From Barthelona sp. PAP020 (lineage: Eukaryota > Metamonada: BaSk clade), in NCBI GenBank assembly GCA_040182905.1, contig JARQWU010000095.1:1-33746 (forward strand): a stretch of 33,746 nt of DNA. The letters are read 5' to 3'. The notes under the pieces were generated by a model. It saw nothing but the letters and a program-made list of their open reading frames with translations, was not told the DNA's origin and did not search any database. Both the position numbers and the translations under genes were made by a program. Of this stretch, positions 1-8,348 are shown piece after piece. Each line of letters begins with the position of its first letter. The first letter of the stretch is position 1.

Positions 1-182
1 AAACTCAGATCAGGAATTGACAAACACTAACTAGCCAACCTTCTCATCCTATAATCCTTGTAAAAGCTTTTATAATCATTTTCTGTTTTGCATCATGAAA
101 TTAAAGCCTTTAATTTTGCCCTTTCGTCTAACGTGAATTCTTGAAATGACAGACTCGATCCTCACTCCAAAAAGAAAAATTT

Positions 183-187
183 AAAAA
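183..187 (-). terminator. Pol III T-run terminator of tRNA-Lys
   Basis: Five consecutive T on the minus strand begin three bases after the mature 3' end of tRNA-Lys. This is the usual Pol III stop signal. Further T-rich sequence at 169-179 could act as a backup. Confidence 0.7.
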
Positions 188-189
188 CT

Positions 190-262
190 CGCCCGCGAAG
201 GGGCTCGAACCCTCGACCGACGGATTAAGAGTCCGTAGCTCTACCAACTGAGCTACGCGGGC
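190..262 (-). tRNA. tRNA-Lys (anticodon CUU)
   Basis: A complete 73-nt cloverleaf is visible on the minus strand. The acceptor stem GCCCGCG/CGCGGGC is followed by discriminator G, typical of eukaryotic tRNA-Lys. The D arm contains AGTTGGTA. The anticodon stem ACGGA/TCCGT encloses loop CTCTTAA, giving anticodon CTT. The T arm is GAGGG-TTCGAGC-CCCTT. The internal A-box (TAGCTCAGTTGG) and B-box (GGTTCGAGCCC) match Pol III promoter consensus. A run of five T on the gene strand (183-187) directly follows and is the likely Pol III terminator. No intron. CCA is not encoded. Confidence 0.97.
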
Positions 263-2216
263 GATATGAAACTTTTTTTGTTTTTCAGAATTATTAAAAT
301 GAATATTTTTTAAATTTTTATTACATTATTTAACAATCTTTGAATAATTAGAATTATTGCATTTTCTGTATTAAAAAATATCTAAAATATAAATATGTTT
401 TGCTTTGAAGATGTTTTTGAATTTAAAATTAAATAAAAGAGTTTTCAAATTTGAAAAAAAAATTTTACGTTTTTTTTTTTTTATATATAAATTTTGTTTT
501 TGTGAATTAAGGCGGTTTATTGGGACCATTGATTTTATCTCAAGAATAATTAATATTGAAGGGGAATCTTTTTAAAAAAAAAAATCGAATCTGTAAATGA
601 AGCTTGATATATAGAGCAAAAAATTAGACTTGCAGAATTTCTTCTTTGTCTTTCGGCAAAACGATTTTTACCAATCACTTTTGATAATGAAAACTTTGTC
701 ATATTTACTACTCATTATGATATTCTACGCGTCTATAAAGGTAAATGAAAACATATTTGATGTGGTCTAACATAATTTCTTTCTTAAATTTAAAAGACTT
801 CTATTTTTTATGTTGACCCATTACGTTGGGTTCGGTATAATTAGAAGTTTTTGGTGACAAAGATTTTGGGCTGTTCGACGTCTAAAAAAAAAAGAATGCC
901 ACCAAAAGGATTAAATTCGGAATTCTTGAAGTAAAGAGTTGTTTTTGTTGACTTTATCTCTATGTTTGAGATCTTACCTGAAGTTTCTTCGACTTTTGTT
1001 GAACTCTCCGAATAATGCTTGTATCTAATCTACAATCCTATATGTGGGTTATACATGTCTTCTTTATGAAAATGTTTGTAAAATCTTTTCATTTTTTTTT
1101 CTTTTGGAAGAATTAGAGATTCCTTTTTTCAATAAATTCAGGAAATTAAAAATTTTTACGAATTTCTTATTATTAAGTTGATGTGGATTATTCCTCAGAT
1201 ATTTATATTGCAAAAATGTTCATTTTTTAGAGTTTTGGGTGATAAATTGAATAAATGCTGAAGCTTTAATCAACTATTCTTGATATCTTAATAATAATAA
1301 TGAGTTCAATACTTGTTATTTTTTCATAGTTTTCTAGCTTTCCCCAAAAGACAAGTAGAAATATTCTGACGCTTTATTGATGCAACTTCAAGGGATCTCA
1401 AAGTTAGAACAGTTATTATAGAAACTTGACGAAAAGAAAAAGAAATTTTAGATTGGGAGATAAAAAGAAAGAAACCAAAATATTTGTTCAAGTATTTCAA
1501 AAAAGAGCACAAGATGAAATTGGACCTCAAAAACAAAAACTTTCTTGATTATTTGTTTATTTCCTGTGCCTGTTCTTTAGTCCCTTTCTTTGCGAGTCTT
1601 TTAATCAAAGAAGAAATAATCTCAATTTCAAAATCAATGAATTTCCAAAACAAAAAATTACAAAGATCTTCTGGATGTTTTATCATTATTGTTGATAAAA
1701 TTAGGTATTGCAGAGAGTAATTTACAAGCAGAAAAAATGGAACTGATTCATGGCAAATGGACGGAGGGTATCAAAATTGAAAAGCTCAAGCAATAACACG
1801 GAATCGTAAGAATTCTAAGATTAAAGACACGCAAATAAAACAGGTCAACAGAGAATATCAAAATCCTACAAAGAGAACATAAGTGGAGACATTTAAAGTG
1901 AACAAAGGGGCCAAAGGAAAGTATTACACTTTTCTTTAAATACCCACCTCATCTAAACCGGAAGAAATTCTTTTTAAGAGTGTTTTGAACCATTCACGCA
2001 AAACTACTCAGCTGCAAGTACCCCCAAACTCGAACCGAGAACAATTAAGGTCTTTATAAACATTTATTATTATTGTTGTGTGAAATAACTCTTCTTATAT
2101 AAAAGCTTTCGTATACCTTTTCTTGTACCTGACGTGAAATGTTCTGCAAATCCATATTATGTTTGTTTTGTTAATTTTAGGATTTCACAAACTCGATCCC
2201 AAAATATTCCTTCTTT
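263..2216. other. Intergenic stretch of about 1.95 kb without a convincing gene
   Basis: I see no protein with recognisable domains and no long reading frame here. The longest frames are about 70-78 codons, and the one at 1484-1720 has a non-ATG first codon and no domain signature. The base composition is typical AT-rich intergenic sequence with homopolymer runs (for example T-rich at 470-482). A slightly less AT-rich part at about 1900-2050 contains a B-box-like GGTTCGAG on the minus strand (near 2030-2040) inside the small palindrome CTCGGTTCGAG, but no cloverleaf forms around it. Small non-coding RNAs in this stretch cannot be excluded. Confidence 0.6.
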
Positions 2217-2225
2217 AAAAAAAAA
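2217..2225 (-). terminator. Pol III T-run terminator of tRNA-Val
   Basis: Nine consecutive T on the minus strand follow directly after the tRNA-Val 3' end, a strong Pol III terminator. Confidence 0.85.
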
Positions 2226-2298
2226 TGCTCTCCCCGGGTTTCGATCCCGGTACCTTCTGCGTGTAAAGCAGATGCGCTTCCAAATGCGCCAGGAAAGC
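2226..2298 (-). tRNA. tRNA-Val (anticodon UAC)
   Basis: A 73-nt cloverleaf is visible on the minus strand. The acceptor stem is GCTTTCC/GGAGAGC with one T-G wobble and discriminator A. The D arm is GCGC-ATTTGGAA-GCGC with G18G19. The anticodon arm is TCTGC-TTTACAC-GCAGA, giving anticodon TAC, and this arm resembles eukaryotic tRNA-Val(UAC). The T arm is CCGGG-ATCGAAA-CCCGG. The T loop begins with A instead of the usual T54 and reads ATCGAAA, a form better known from eukaryotic initiator tRNA, but the anticodon and acceptor exclude an initiator. No intron. Confidence 0.95.
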
Positions 2299-2446
2299 AC
2301 AAGGATTTTTTTCTTTTTTAAAGTTTTGCTTATAATATTTTTGATCATGTTTAATGCTTGTTAATAACATTTTTACACAAATAAAGAAATCAAAATCATT
2401 TACAATTCATTATTATTTTAAAATTTGGTAATGTTTGTCAATAACA

Positions 2447-3023
2447 TTAAAGTTTTATCTGTTTTGTTTCATATTCTTCATCATTCTTTGCTTTATAAGC
2501 TCTAACAATAATATTATCATCTCTGATATCCAACAAAATAAATGAAGGGGCATTATTTGGATTATTTGGATGAAATGCTCCAGTAATTGAACCTGGATTG
2601 ATGTAGAGAACATCATCTTTTTTAAAACAAGATAATTCATGTGTATCACCATAAATTAAAACATCACAATTTAATCTTCTTGCAATCATACTCAAACTTT
2701 CATGATCATCTTTTGGAACAATTTGATGACCATGAACAACACCAAATTTAGTATTTCCTATTGTAACAAGATATTCTTCTGGTAATGATATGGTGTCAAA
2801 TTGACCAGAAGTGACATATACTGAGTTGGATAAACTTTTCAAATATTCTAATTGATTTCTGGAACATAAATTACCTGTACAAATAACATGTTGAACACGA
2901 TCAGGATGTAAAATTCGGGAAAATACAGGAGGAATTGCAAAAGATCTCGAAGGAATGTGTAAATCACCACAAATAAGGATAAACTATCATTAGGTTATGA
3001 TAAAATAATGTTTAAAATACCAT
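2447..3023 (-). CDS. VPS29: VPS29, retromer subunit (two exons)
   Basis: This is the retromer subunit with a metallophosphoesterase-like fold that binds VPS35 in endosome-to-Golgi sorting. The coding sequence is complement(2447..2983) joined to a first exon that is only the start codon (3021..3023), giving 179 residues; the human protein has 182. The sequence shows the N-terminal strand ending GDLHIPSRS, then TGNLC, SGQFD, VVHGHQ, YGDTHELSCF and NPGSITGAF, in the family's order. VPS29-type substitutions such as GNLC replace the catalytic GN(H/D) of true phosphatases, so a scaffold role is expected. Without the intron the first 48 residues have no initiator: the first in-frame ATG downstream is at 2842 and would lose GDLH. 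The stop is TAA. Its promoter must lie in the 245 bp before the PADR1-gene 3' end. Confidence 0.93.
2984..3020 (-). other. 37-bp GT-AG intron of VPS29
   Basis: On the minus strand the intron begins GTATTT and ends CCTAATGATAG. A CTAAT branch-point-like motif sits a few bases before the acceptor. It falls directly after the ATG. Removing it joins ATG to TTTATCCTTATT, giving the expected M-F-I-L-I-C-G-D-L-H start of VPS29. The evidence is the restored conserved N-terminus. Confidence 0.88.
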
Positions 3024-3268
3024 TTCCGAATATAAAAGTGTTTTTTGAAAGTAAGATTTGGTAACAAGCTTTTATTAAATTGTTCAATTTATGTTTCAAT
3101 GAATGTAAAATTGCTTTTTAAATGCAATCAGTTTGTGCAGACATTTCTACAATTGAAAAATGTGATAAAAAAAAAAAACTATTTCACACACATAAACTCT
3201 TTACAATTATAACTATTTTCAATTTCATTGTTGAATTTATTCTTTTGATTCCTTTTATACCTTGAGAT

Positions 3269-4243
3269 TTAAGATTCAGACACTTCATCTTTGACTTGAA
3301 TTTCTGATTCCTCCTTCTTTTCAACTTTAGGTAAATTTTCAGAAATTTCAGTTTTTATTTGTTGTTCAATTGTTTCTTCTTCAAGTTTTGGTTCTTTTTT
3401 AACAGATTCATCAATTTCCAAAGGGATTTCAGTTTTAACTTCATCTTGATTTTGTGATTCAACAATTGGTTCTTCACCATCTGGATAGACCCATTTGGTC
3501 ATTGTCAATTCACCAGGCTTAAATATTTTTCCACAATTAACAAAAGATCCATCAGAATAACCACCCTTACAAACAAATAGATCTTGTTCTGGCAAATATT
3601 TTAATTTTCCAAAGTCGCACTTTGAACAAAGAGGTGGAACTCCATTCTTTCTACCAAATAAAATTCTTTCTGCTTTCTCATATTTTTTACCTGATTTTGG
3701 CACACCATTTAATTCTAACTCATAGGCTAAATCATTTCCACTCTTTGATTCAGAGAGCTCAATAATCTCATCCTCAGTTGGAAGTATCATTTCAACTTTT
3801 GGAACTTCAACCTTTCCAATATCTCTCAAAGCTTTGTGAGCACTTCTTAATCGTTCATGTTGAGTCAAATTTTCATCTTCAACATCAGTCGCATCTTCAT
3901 CATTTGCATCAATTTCAGCTTCTGCCTCTAATTCTGCTTTTATTGCTTCTAATTTTTTTGCTTTTTCAGGATCACTACCAAAATGATCTAATAACGTCTG
4001 TTGATCGGTAGGAGACAATTCTTCATAGTCAATAATATCTTCTATGTTGATTGAATCTTCAATACATTGATAATGATATTTTTTTTTACTACTTACAACT
4101 TTTTTTAAGAAAGTCATATATGTTGCAACAGATCGAATAATTCTAGGTTCACCTTTTTCAATTTTTTCTCCACATCCTTGACATGCAGCTCTATTACTTT
4201 TGGAATATTCTACATAGAATTTGACGTCATCTTCTGAGCTCAT
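3269..4243 (-). CDS. PARP-type zinc finger + PADR1 zinc domain protein without a catalytic domain
   Basis: 324 residues starting at the ATG of MSSEDD; six more codons upstream are open but have no ATG. Residues 8-75 form a PARP-type DNA-break-binding zinc finger: C21-x2-C24, then H57-x2-C60, with R18 in the VEYSKSNRAAC motif that matches PARP1 finger 1. An acidic linker (about 100-140) follows. About residues 160-255 resemble the PADR1/Zn3 domain of PARP1, with the helical NGVPKSGKKYEKAERILFG part and a cysteine set CSKC...VCKGG...NCGK. The last about 75 residues are Glu/Lys-rich and likely disordered. No BRCT, WGR or ADP-ribosyltransferase domain follows before the TAA stop. It is probably a nuclear DNA-damage or chromatin factor. 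Whether a separate PARP catalytic gene exists elsewhere cannot be seen here. Confidence 0.85.
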   Translation of the reverse strand: MSSEDDVKFYVEYSKSNRAACQGCGEKIEKGEPRIIRSVATYMTFLKKVVSSKKKYHYQCIEDSINIEDIIDYEELSPTDQQTLLDHFGSDPEKAKKLEAIKAELEAEAEIDANDEDATDVEDENLTQHERLRSAHKALRDIGKVEVPKVEMILPTEDEIIELSESKSGNDLAYELELNGVPKSGKKYEKAERILFGRKNGVPPLCSKCDFGKLKYLPEQDLFVCKGGYSDGSFVNCGKIFKPGELTMTKWVYPDGEEPIVESQNQDEVKTEIPLEIDESVKKEPKLEEETIEQQIKTEISENLPKVEKKEESEIQVKDEVSES

Positions 4244-4472
4244 ATTGTTGTCTTCAAACAATAAAAAGAAAAATCATGTATTTTTATTCTTTCTCAAAAC
4301 CTTTTTTTTCAACTTTATTGAACAACCTGTTTTGATTTTCAAATTATGGACAACAATATATTAAATTGAAAAAGAAAACTTGACTTCTCATATTTTTTAC
4401 CTGCTTCATTGGATTTTTTAAAGATTTTTAAAAGGAATATCGTTAGAAAAAATAAACATTTCTTTGCAAAAT

Positions 4473-7400
4473 TTATCTGTGTTTCAATGGTGTCAATAAT
4501 TCTTCTTCTTTGACTGAAATTGGCTTGGGATTTGGCTTTAAAGGACTAAAGTTATTTGTTTGCTGATCTTTTTTACCTTTTGAAACAGGGCTAAGAGGGC
4601 TGTAATTATATGGAGAAGGAGAAGGTGTATACAATTTTTGTGATCTTTTTCTTTCTTTATTTCTTTGCAATCTTAAAGGATTAATTAATTCTGTGGGACC
4701 ATTTGAACCTTTATCATTCATTGATGTTGCTTTAAAACTTTTATTTTCAAAATTTTTAAAACTTTCAGAATACTTTTTTGTGAAAAAGTTTTCCAAAACA
4801 TTGAAAAAGTCGTTTAAATGCTCATTGGTCTGATTGAAAAGGATTTTTGCAGTATTATTTGATAATTTTTGAGTCTTTTTTGCTACGTCATAAAACTTGT
4901 TCCTTTCATTGAAGTTCTTCCAAAAATTTTGAATTATTCTCGCATATCTATTGTTTATTTCTAAATTTTCCATCTTTTCGATCTCTTCATGGAAATGTCG
5001 AAGGTTTTGTTCAATGATTAATCTTCGAACATCTGTTTCCACAAATAATTCACTGCAAGCATTTATTCGAGTATTTAATGAAAAATTAATATTTTGTTGA
5101 TTTTCATACGATACAATCAAACTTTCTAACTTTTGTAACAAAAATATCACAAAACTTTTCAAAACATTTGTGTTTTGTTTCTGTTTCGAAATACACAGTT
5201 GCATTAAATAGAAATTTTTCAGTAATTTTTCAAACTTTTCAAAACTATCATTCATAACATTGTTCAAGGAAGCAACGTTTCCAATGAGTTTTGTTCCATT
5301 CATTGCAGCATGAATCATGACATCATTATCAAGCGTGAAATTTTTATTTGCTAAAAATACATCAATACTCGTCAAGACATCATCATCAATATTCTGAGCC
5401 TCAACCTGTACTTGTTTTCCATCATCTAAATATTCAGTAACACCTTTCATCTTTGTAGCATATTCAAATTCCCCATCAATTTGTATCAAATCACTCTTCT
5501 CATTGGTGTTAAGTGCATACAACAGATCATTGTTCAATTCGAGAGAATCAAGTTTTCTGGTGCTAGATAGTGATAAAACACGATTCTTTTCTTGTTCACA
5601 CAACTTTTCAAGCTTTTTCAATGAGAGACCAGAATACATTTCTTTGCTAACATTAATGAGATCTGAACAACTGTTATTCATTGAAAATGATGAATCTCTC
5701 CTGGGAGAAGATCTCCTAGGAGAACCATTCACAATAGATATTTCATTCATTTTGTTCATTAAGGTTGTTTGAATTGTTTCTATGTCTGCTTTGGTGTAAA
5801 CTTCAATTTTCTCATCGAACTCATTGAATTCAACAGTTTTACAATGTTTTGACAATTCAATATAATTAAACAACGCTTTTCCAGCAAGTCCATTAAATTT
5901 ACTGAGTATTTCATCGTTCTTGCTCAAATTATCAGTCAAATCTTGAATTATTTGTTCTTTATTTGCCAACTTTTCTTCATAACTTTCTTTCAAATTACTT
6001 ATCTCAACTTTTAACGAATCTTCTAAAGTCTTCAATTTAAAAGCACTCACTTCATTACTGTTAGCTTGCAATAATTCCATTTTTGTTGAATAACGCTCTT
6101 CTAACCTTTCCATTTCTTCTTGATGATGACTTTCCAGATCTTCAAATAAAGCGTCTTGCTCAGCTAAAGCTTCTTCCTTTTCTTTTTCAAACTTCTCATC
6201 CTTAACTCGGATCTGTTCCTCATACTTGGTTCTGACCTCTTCCAAACGTTCAGTAAAATCAATTTCCATCCGCATTAGCATTTCTTCATTGTCTTTTTCA
6301 ATACTTTCAATTTCTTCCTCGTATTCAAAGATTAGGTGTTGTTCTAACTTCTTCTTTTCAGTTTCAAACGTCAATTTTTGCGTCTCCAGTTCATCAACAT
6401 ATTCATCAATTCTCATTTGTAAATCAACAATCTTTTTCGCATCTAATTCAGCCTTTTGCACATATTTGTCTTCAGTAGAACTCAAGGTTTCTTCTAAATC
6501 ACTTATTTTTGATAAATATTCACTCTTTTCATCCTCACGCACTGCAATCAAATCTTCTTGTTTCTTTTCAAGCTCAATATTTTTTAAATTTGAAAGTTCC
6601 AACTCTTTCAACAGATTCTTTATCTCATTGTCTTGAGATTCAATTTGTTCTTCTAATTTGTCATTAACCCCTTGAGAGAGCTTTAGATCGTCTTTCAAAC
6701 GATTTGTTTCTTCCTGAAGTTTATCAGAGATTTGTAAACCCGATTTGTAGTCTTCCAATTGATCTTCAAGTTCTTTTATTCTCAAACTCTGATCTTCATG
6801 AACACCAACACTTACAGTCAACTCATTGAGCTTTTGTTCCGTCTCATCTAATGCAGCCTGTAACTTTATACATAATGCCTTGTAATCGATAGTGATATTT
6901 TTTCTTGCTTTAGTTATTACTCTTCGAGCACGAGAAGCAAATTGTAACGTACTTACAGTCTCAACACTTGACTTTAACGCAGGTCCAACAGTACATATCA
7001 TTGATGTCCTTGCGTTTCCACCTAAAGAATCTTGTAAGAGTCGCGTCAATTTCGAATCTCTGTAAGGTACATGTGAAGTCTGTGGTGTGGTCAACGCATG
7101 AACGACAGACCCCAAGACACTTAAAGACAGGTTGATTTTTTTTGCCTCTTCGGCTCGAATCCCACTGACACCTGATTTTTTAATCCTTTCAGAACCAGCT
7201 AAATCTACACAAACCAATTTGGATTCAATAATTTCACGGTCAACCACATTTCCAGATTCAATCTCATTTGAAGTCAATTCAGTTGATTGAGTTAGATACA
7301 ATATGACAACAGCATGAGAACGCGAAGAGTGGGCATTTAAATTTGTAAATGCTGTTGAACGATTTTTGTTACCCATTATTAGTAAATCCATAGCATCTTT

Positions 7401-7970
7401 CAACGTGGCTATTTCAACCTTGGCAGCCCCAGCAAGAAAAACACCATTTGAAGCATCTTCTCTCACTCTCAAATCATCATTGTTCGGGTCCAGCAAATCT
7501 TGCAGCATTTCCATATAGATTTGGACATAAGTCATTTCTACCTTCAAACTTGTATTTTCAAGGGAAATTCCATAATCAAAAATGTCAGAAATACATCTGG
7601 GAATCAACCCTTCATGATCCTTGATGTAGTTTCCAGCAGTGGAGTAATTGGATAAGGTAAATGTTTTACCTGTTCCAGAAGGTCCATAAGCTAAAATTGT
7701 TCCATTATAACCTTCATAAACATCAGCTAAAACAGGTTTTGCAATCTCATTGTAAATTTCTAATTGAGTTGTTTCATCATTAAATATATATTCAAAATCA
7801 AACGTTTTCTTTGGTGCAGAAGTTAATGCTGGTCTTTGTACAGTGATTTGTGTGTCATTTATAGTGATGGCATTTTCAAATTGCTTCGATTCAATTTCTA
7901 ATTCCAATTGGGGACGAACTCTTATCCCAACTCGAATTTTTCCAGGTTCTATTCTCGTAAATTTGTTCAT
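4473..7970 (-). CDS. Kinesin with N-terminal motor domain
   Basis: 1165 residues. The motor spans about 10-352. The nucleotide-binding loop reads GPSGTGKT (96-103) where most kinesins have GQTG(S/T)GKT. Switch I is NAHSSRSH (212-219), switch II is DLAGSE (256-261), and YRDSKLTRLLQDSLGGN follows at about 303. After the neck comes a long Glu/Lys-rich coiled coil (about 365-720), a Ser-Pro patch (SPRRSSPRR), a less charged helical region, and a proline-directed tail (YTPSPSPYNYSPLSP) that could be a CDK/MAPK target. It should be a homodimeric plus-end microtubule motor. The stretch after the motor (DYKALCIKL) is reminiscent of ungrouped ARK-like kinesins, but I would not assign a family. ATG chosen; a two-codon upstream frame abuts it. 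The stop is TAA. Confidence 0.95.
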   Translation of the reverse strand: MNKFTRIEPGKIRVGIRVRPQLELEIESKQFENAITINDTQITVQRPALTSAPKKTFDFEYIFNDETTQLEIYNEIAKPVLADVYEGYNGTILAYGPSGTGKTFTLSNYSTAGNYIKDHEGLIPRCISDIFDYGISLENTSLKVEMTYVQIYMEMLQDLLDPNNDDLRVREDASNGVFLAGAAKVEIATLKDAMDLLIMGNKNRSTAFTNLNAHSSRSHAVVILYLTQSTELTSNEIESGNVVDREIIESKLVCVDLAGSERIKKSGVSGIRAEEAKKINLSLSVLGSVVHALTTPQTSHVPYRDSKLTRLLQDSLGGNARTSMICTVGPALKSSVETVSTLQFASRARRVITKARKNITIDYKALCIKLQAALDETEQKLNELTVSVGVHEDQSLRIKELEDQLEDYKSGLQISDKLQEETNRLKDDLKLSQGVNDKLEEQIESQDNEIKNLLKELELSNLKNIELEKKQEDLIAVREDEKSEYLSKISDLEETLSSTEDKYVQKAELDAKKIVDLQMRIDEYVDELETQKLTFETEKKKLEQHLIFEYEEEIESIEKDNEEMLMRMEIDFTERLEEVRTKYEEQIRVKDEKFEKEKEEALAEQDALFEDLESHHQEEMERLEERYSTKMELLQANSNEVSAFKLKTLEDSLKVEISNLKESYEEKLANKEQIIQDLTDNLSKNDEILSKFNGLAGKALFNYIELSKHCKTVEFNEFDEKIEVYTKADIETIQTTLMNKMNEISIVNGSPRRSSPRRDSSFSMNNSCSDLINVSKEMYSGLSLKKLEKLCEQEKNRVLSLSSTRKLDSLELNNDLLYALNTNEKSDLIQIDGEFEYATKMKGVTEYLDDGKQVQVEAQNIDDDVLTSIDVFLANKNFTLDNDVMIHAAMNGTKLIGNVASLNNVMNDSFEKFEKLLKNFYLMQLCISKQKQNTNVLKSFVIFLLQKLESLIVSYENQQNINFSLNTRINACSELFVETDVRRLIIEQNLRHFHEEIEKMENLEINNRYARIIQNFWKNFNERNKFYDVAKKTQKLSNNTAKILFNQTNEHLNDFFNVLENFFTKKYSESFKNFENKSFKATSMNDKGSNGPTELINPLRLQRNKERKRSQKLYTPSPSPYNYSPLSPVSKGKKDQQTNNFSPLKPNPKPISVKEEELLTPLKHR

Positions 7971-8348
7971 TCAAAACATAAAGTTTCAATAATAATAATA
8001 TAATAATAATAATAATAATAAATGTATAAAAATAGTTTTATTTCATATTTTGTTTGTTTGATCCATTTATATTAAAGTTTAATTAATAAAATACATATTT
8101 ATTCATGATGGTATAAATATGATTGGATGATTATGACTATAAATTTTCCATTGAACAAATAGTATTTTAACGAGCTTCAAATTTAAAAATAGGGTTTTTG
8201 ATGATCTAAGAAATAACAAAAACCTTTTTTGATTCACTTGTGGCCATTTACTGTTCAACAGATTCTTAAGATTTCAATTACAAGGGCTTCAGTGGGAGTG
8301 AATAAGGAAGCGGTAAGAAAAAAACAGATATTAATATTTACATTGGCC
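7971..8348. other. Intergenic region between kinesin and DOCK gene
   Basis: 378 bp containing the kinesin promoter side and the DOCK 3' flank. It has an interrupted (AAT)n microsatellite near 7988-8023, immediately upstream of the kinesin start. Otherwise it is plain AT-rich sequence with no gene seen. Confidence 0.7.
7988..8023. repeat. (AAT)n microsatellite
   Basis: About twelve AAT units with one 2-bp interruption near 8000-8001, located 18 bp upstream of the kinesin ATG on the minus strand. Confidence 0.9.

Noticed and set aside
971-980. ATCTTACCTG, resembling the 5' end of U1 snRNA
   Set aside because: No U1-like stem-loops or Sm site in the right place follow, and a 10-base match can occur by chance.
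1484-1720. 78-codon open frame on the plus strand
   Set aside because: No ATG at its start, no domain, Lys/Phe-rich composition expected by chance in AT-rich DNA; the internal ATG would give only about 68 residues.
2028-2042. B-box-like GGTTCGAG on the minus strand
   Set aside because: The flanks do not form a T stem and no acceptor or anticodon arm can be drawn, so it is not a tRNA.
6226-6636. 136-codon Ser-rich frame opposite the kinesin coiled coil
   Set aside because: It is the antisense shadow of Glu/Lys-rich coiled-coil codons.
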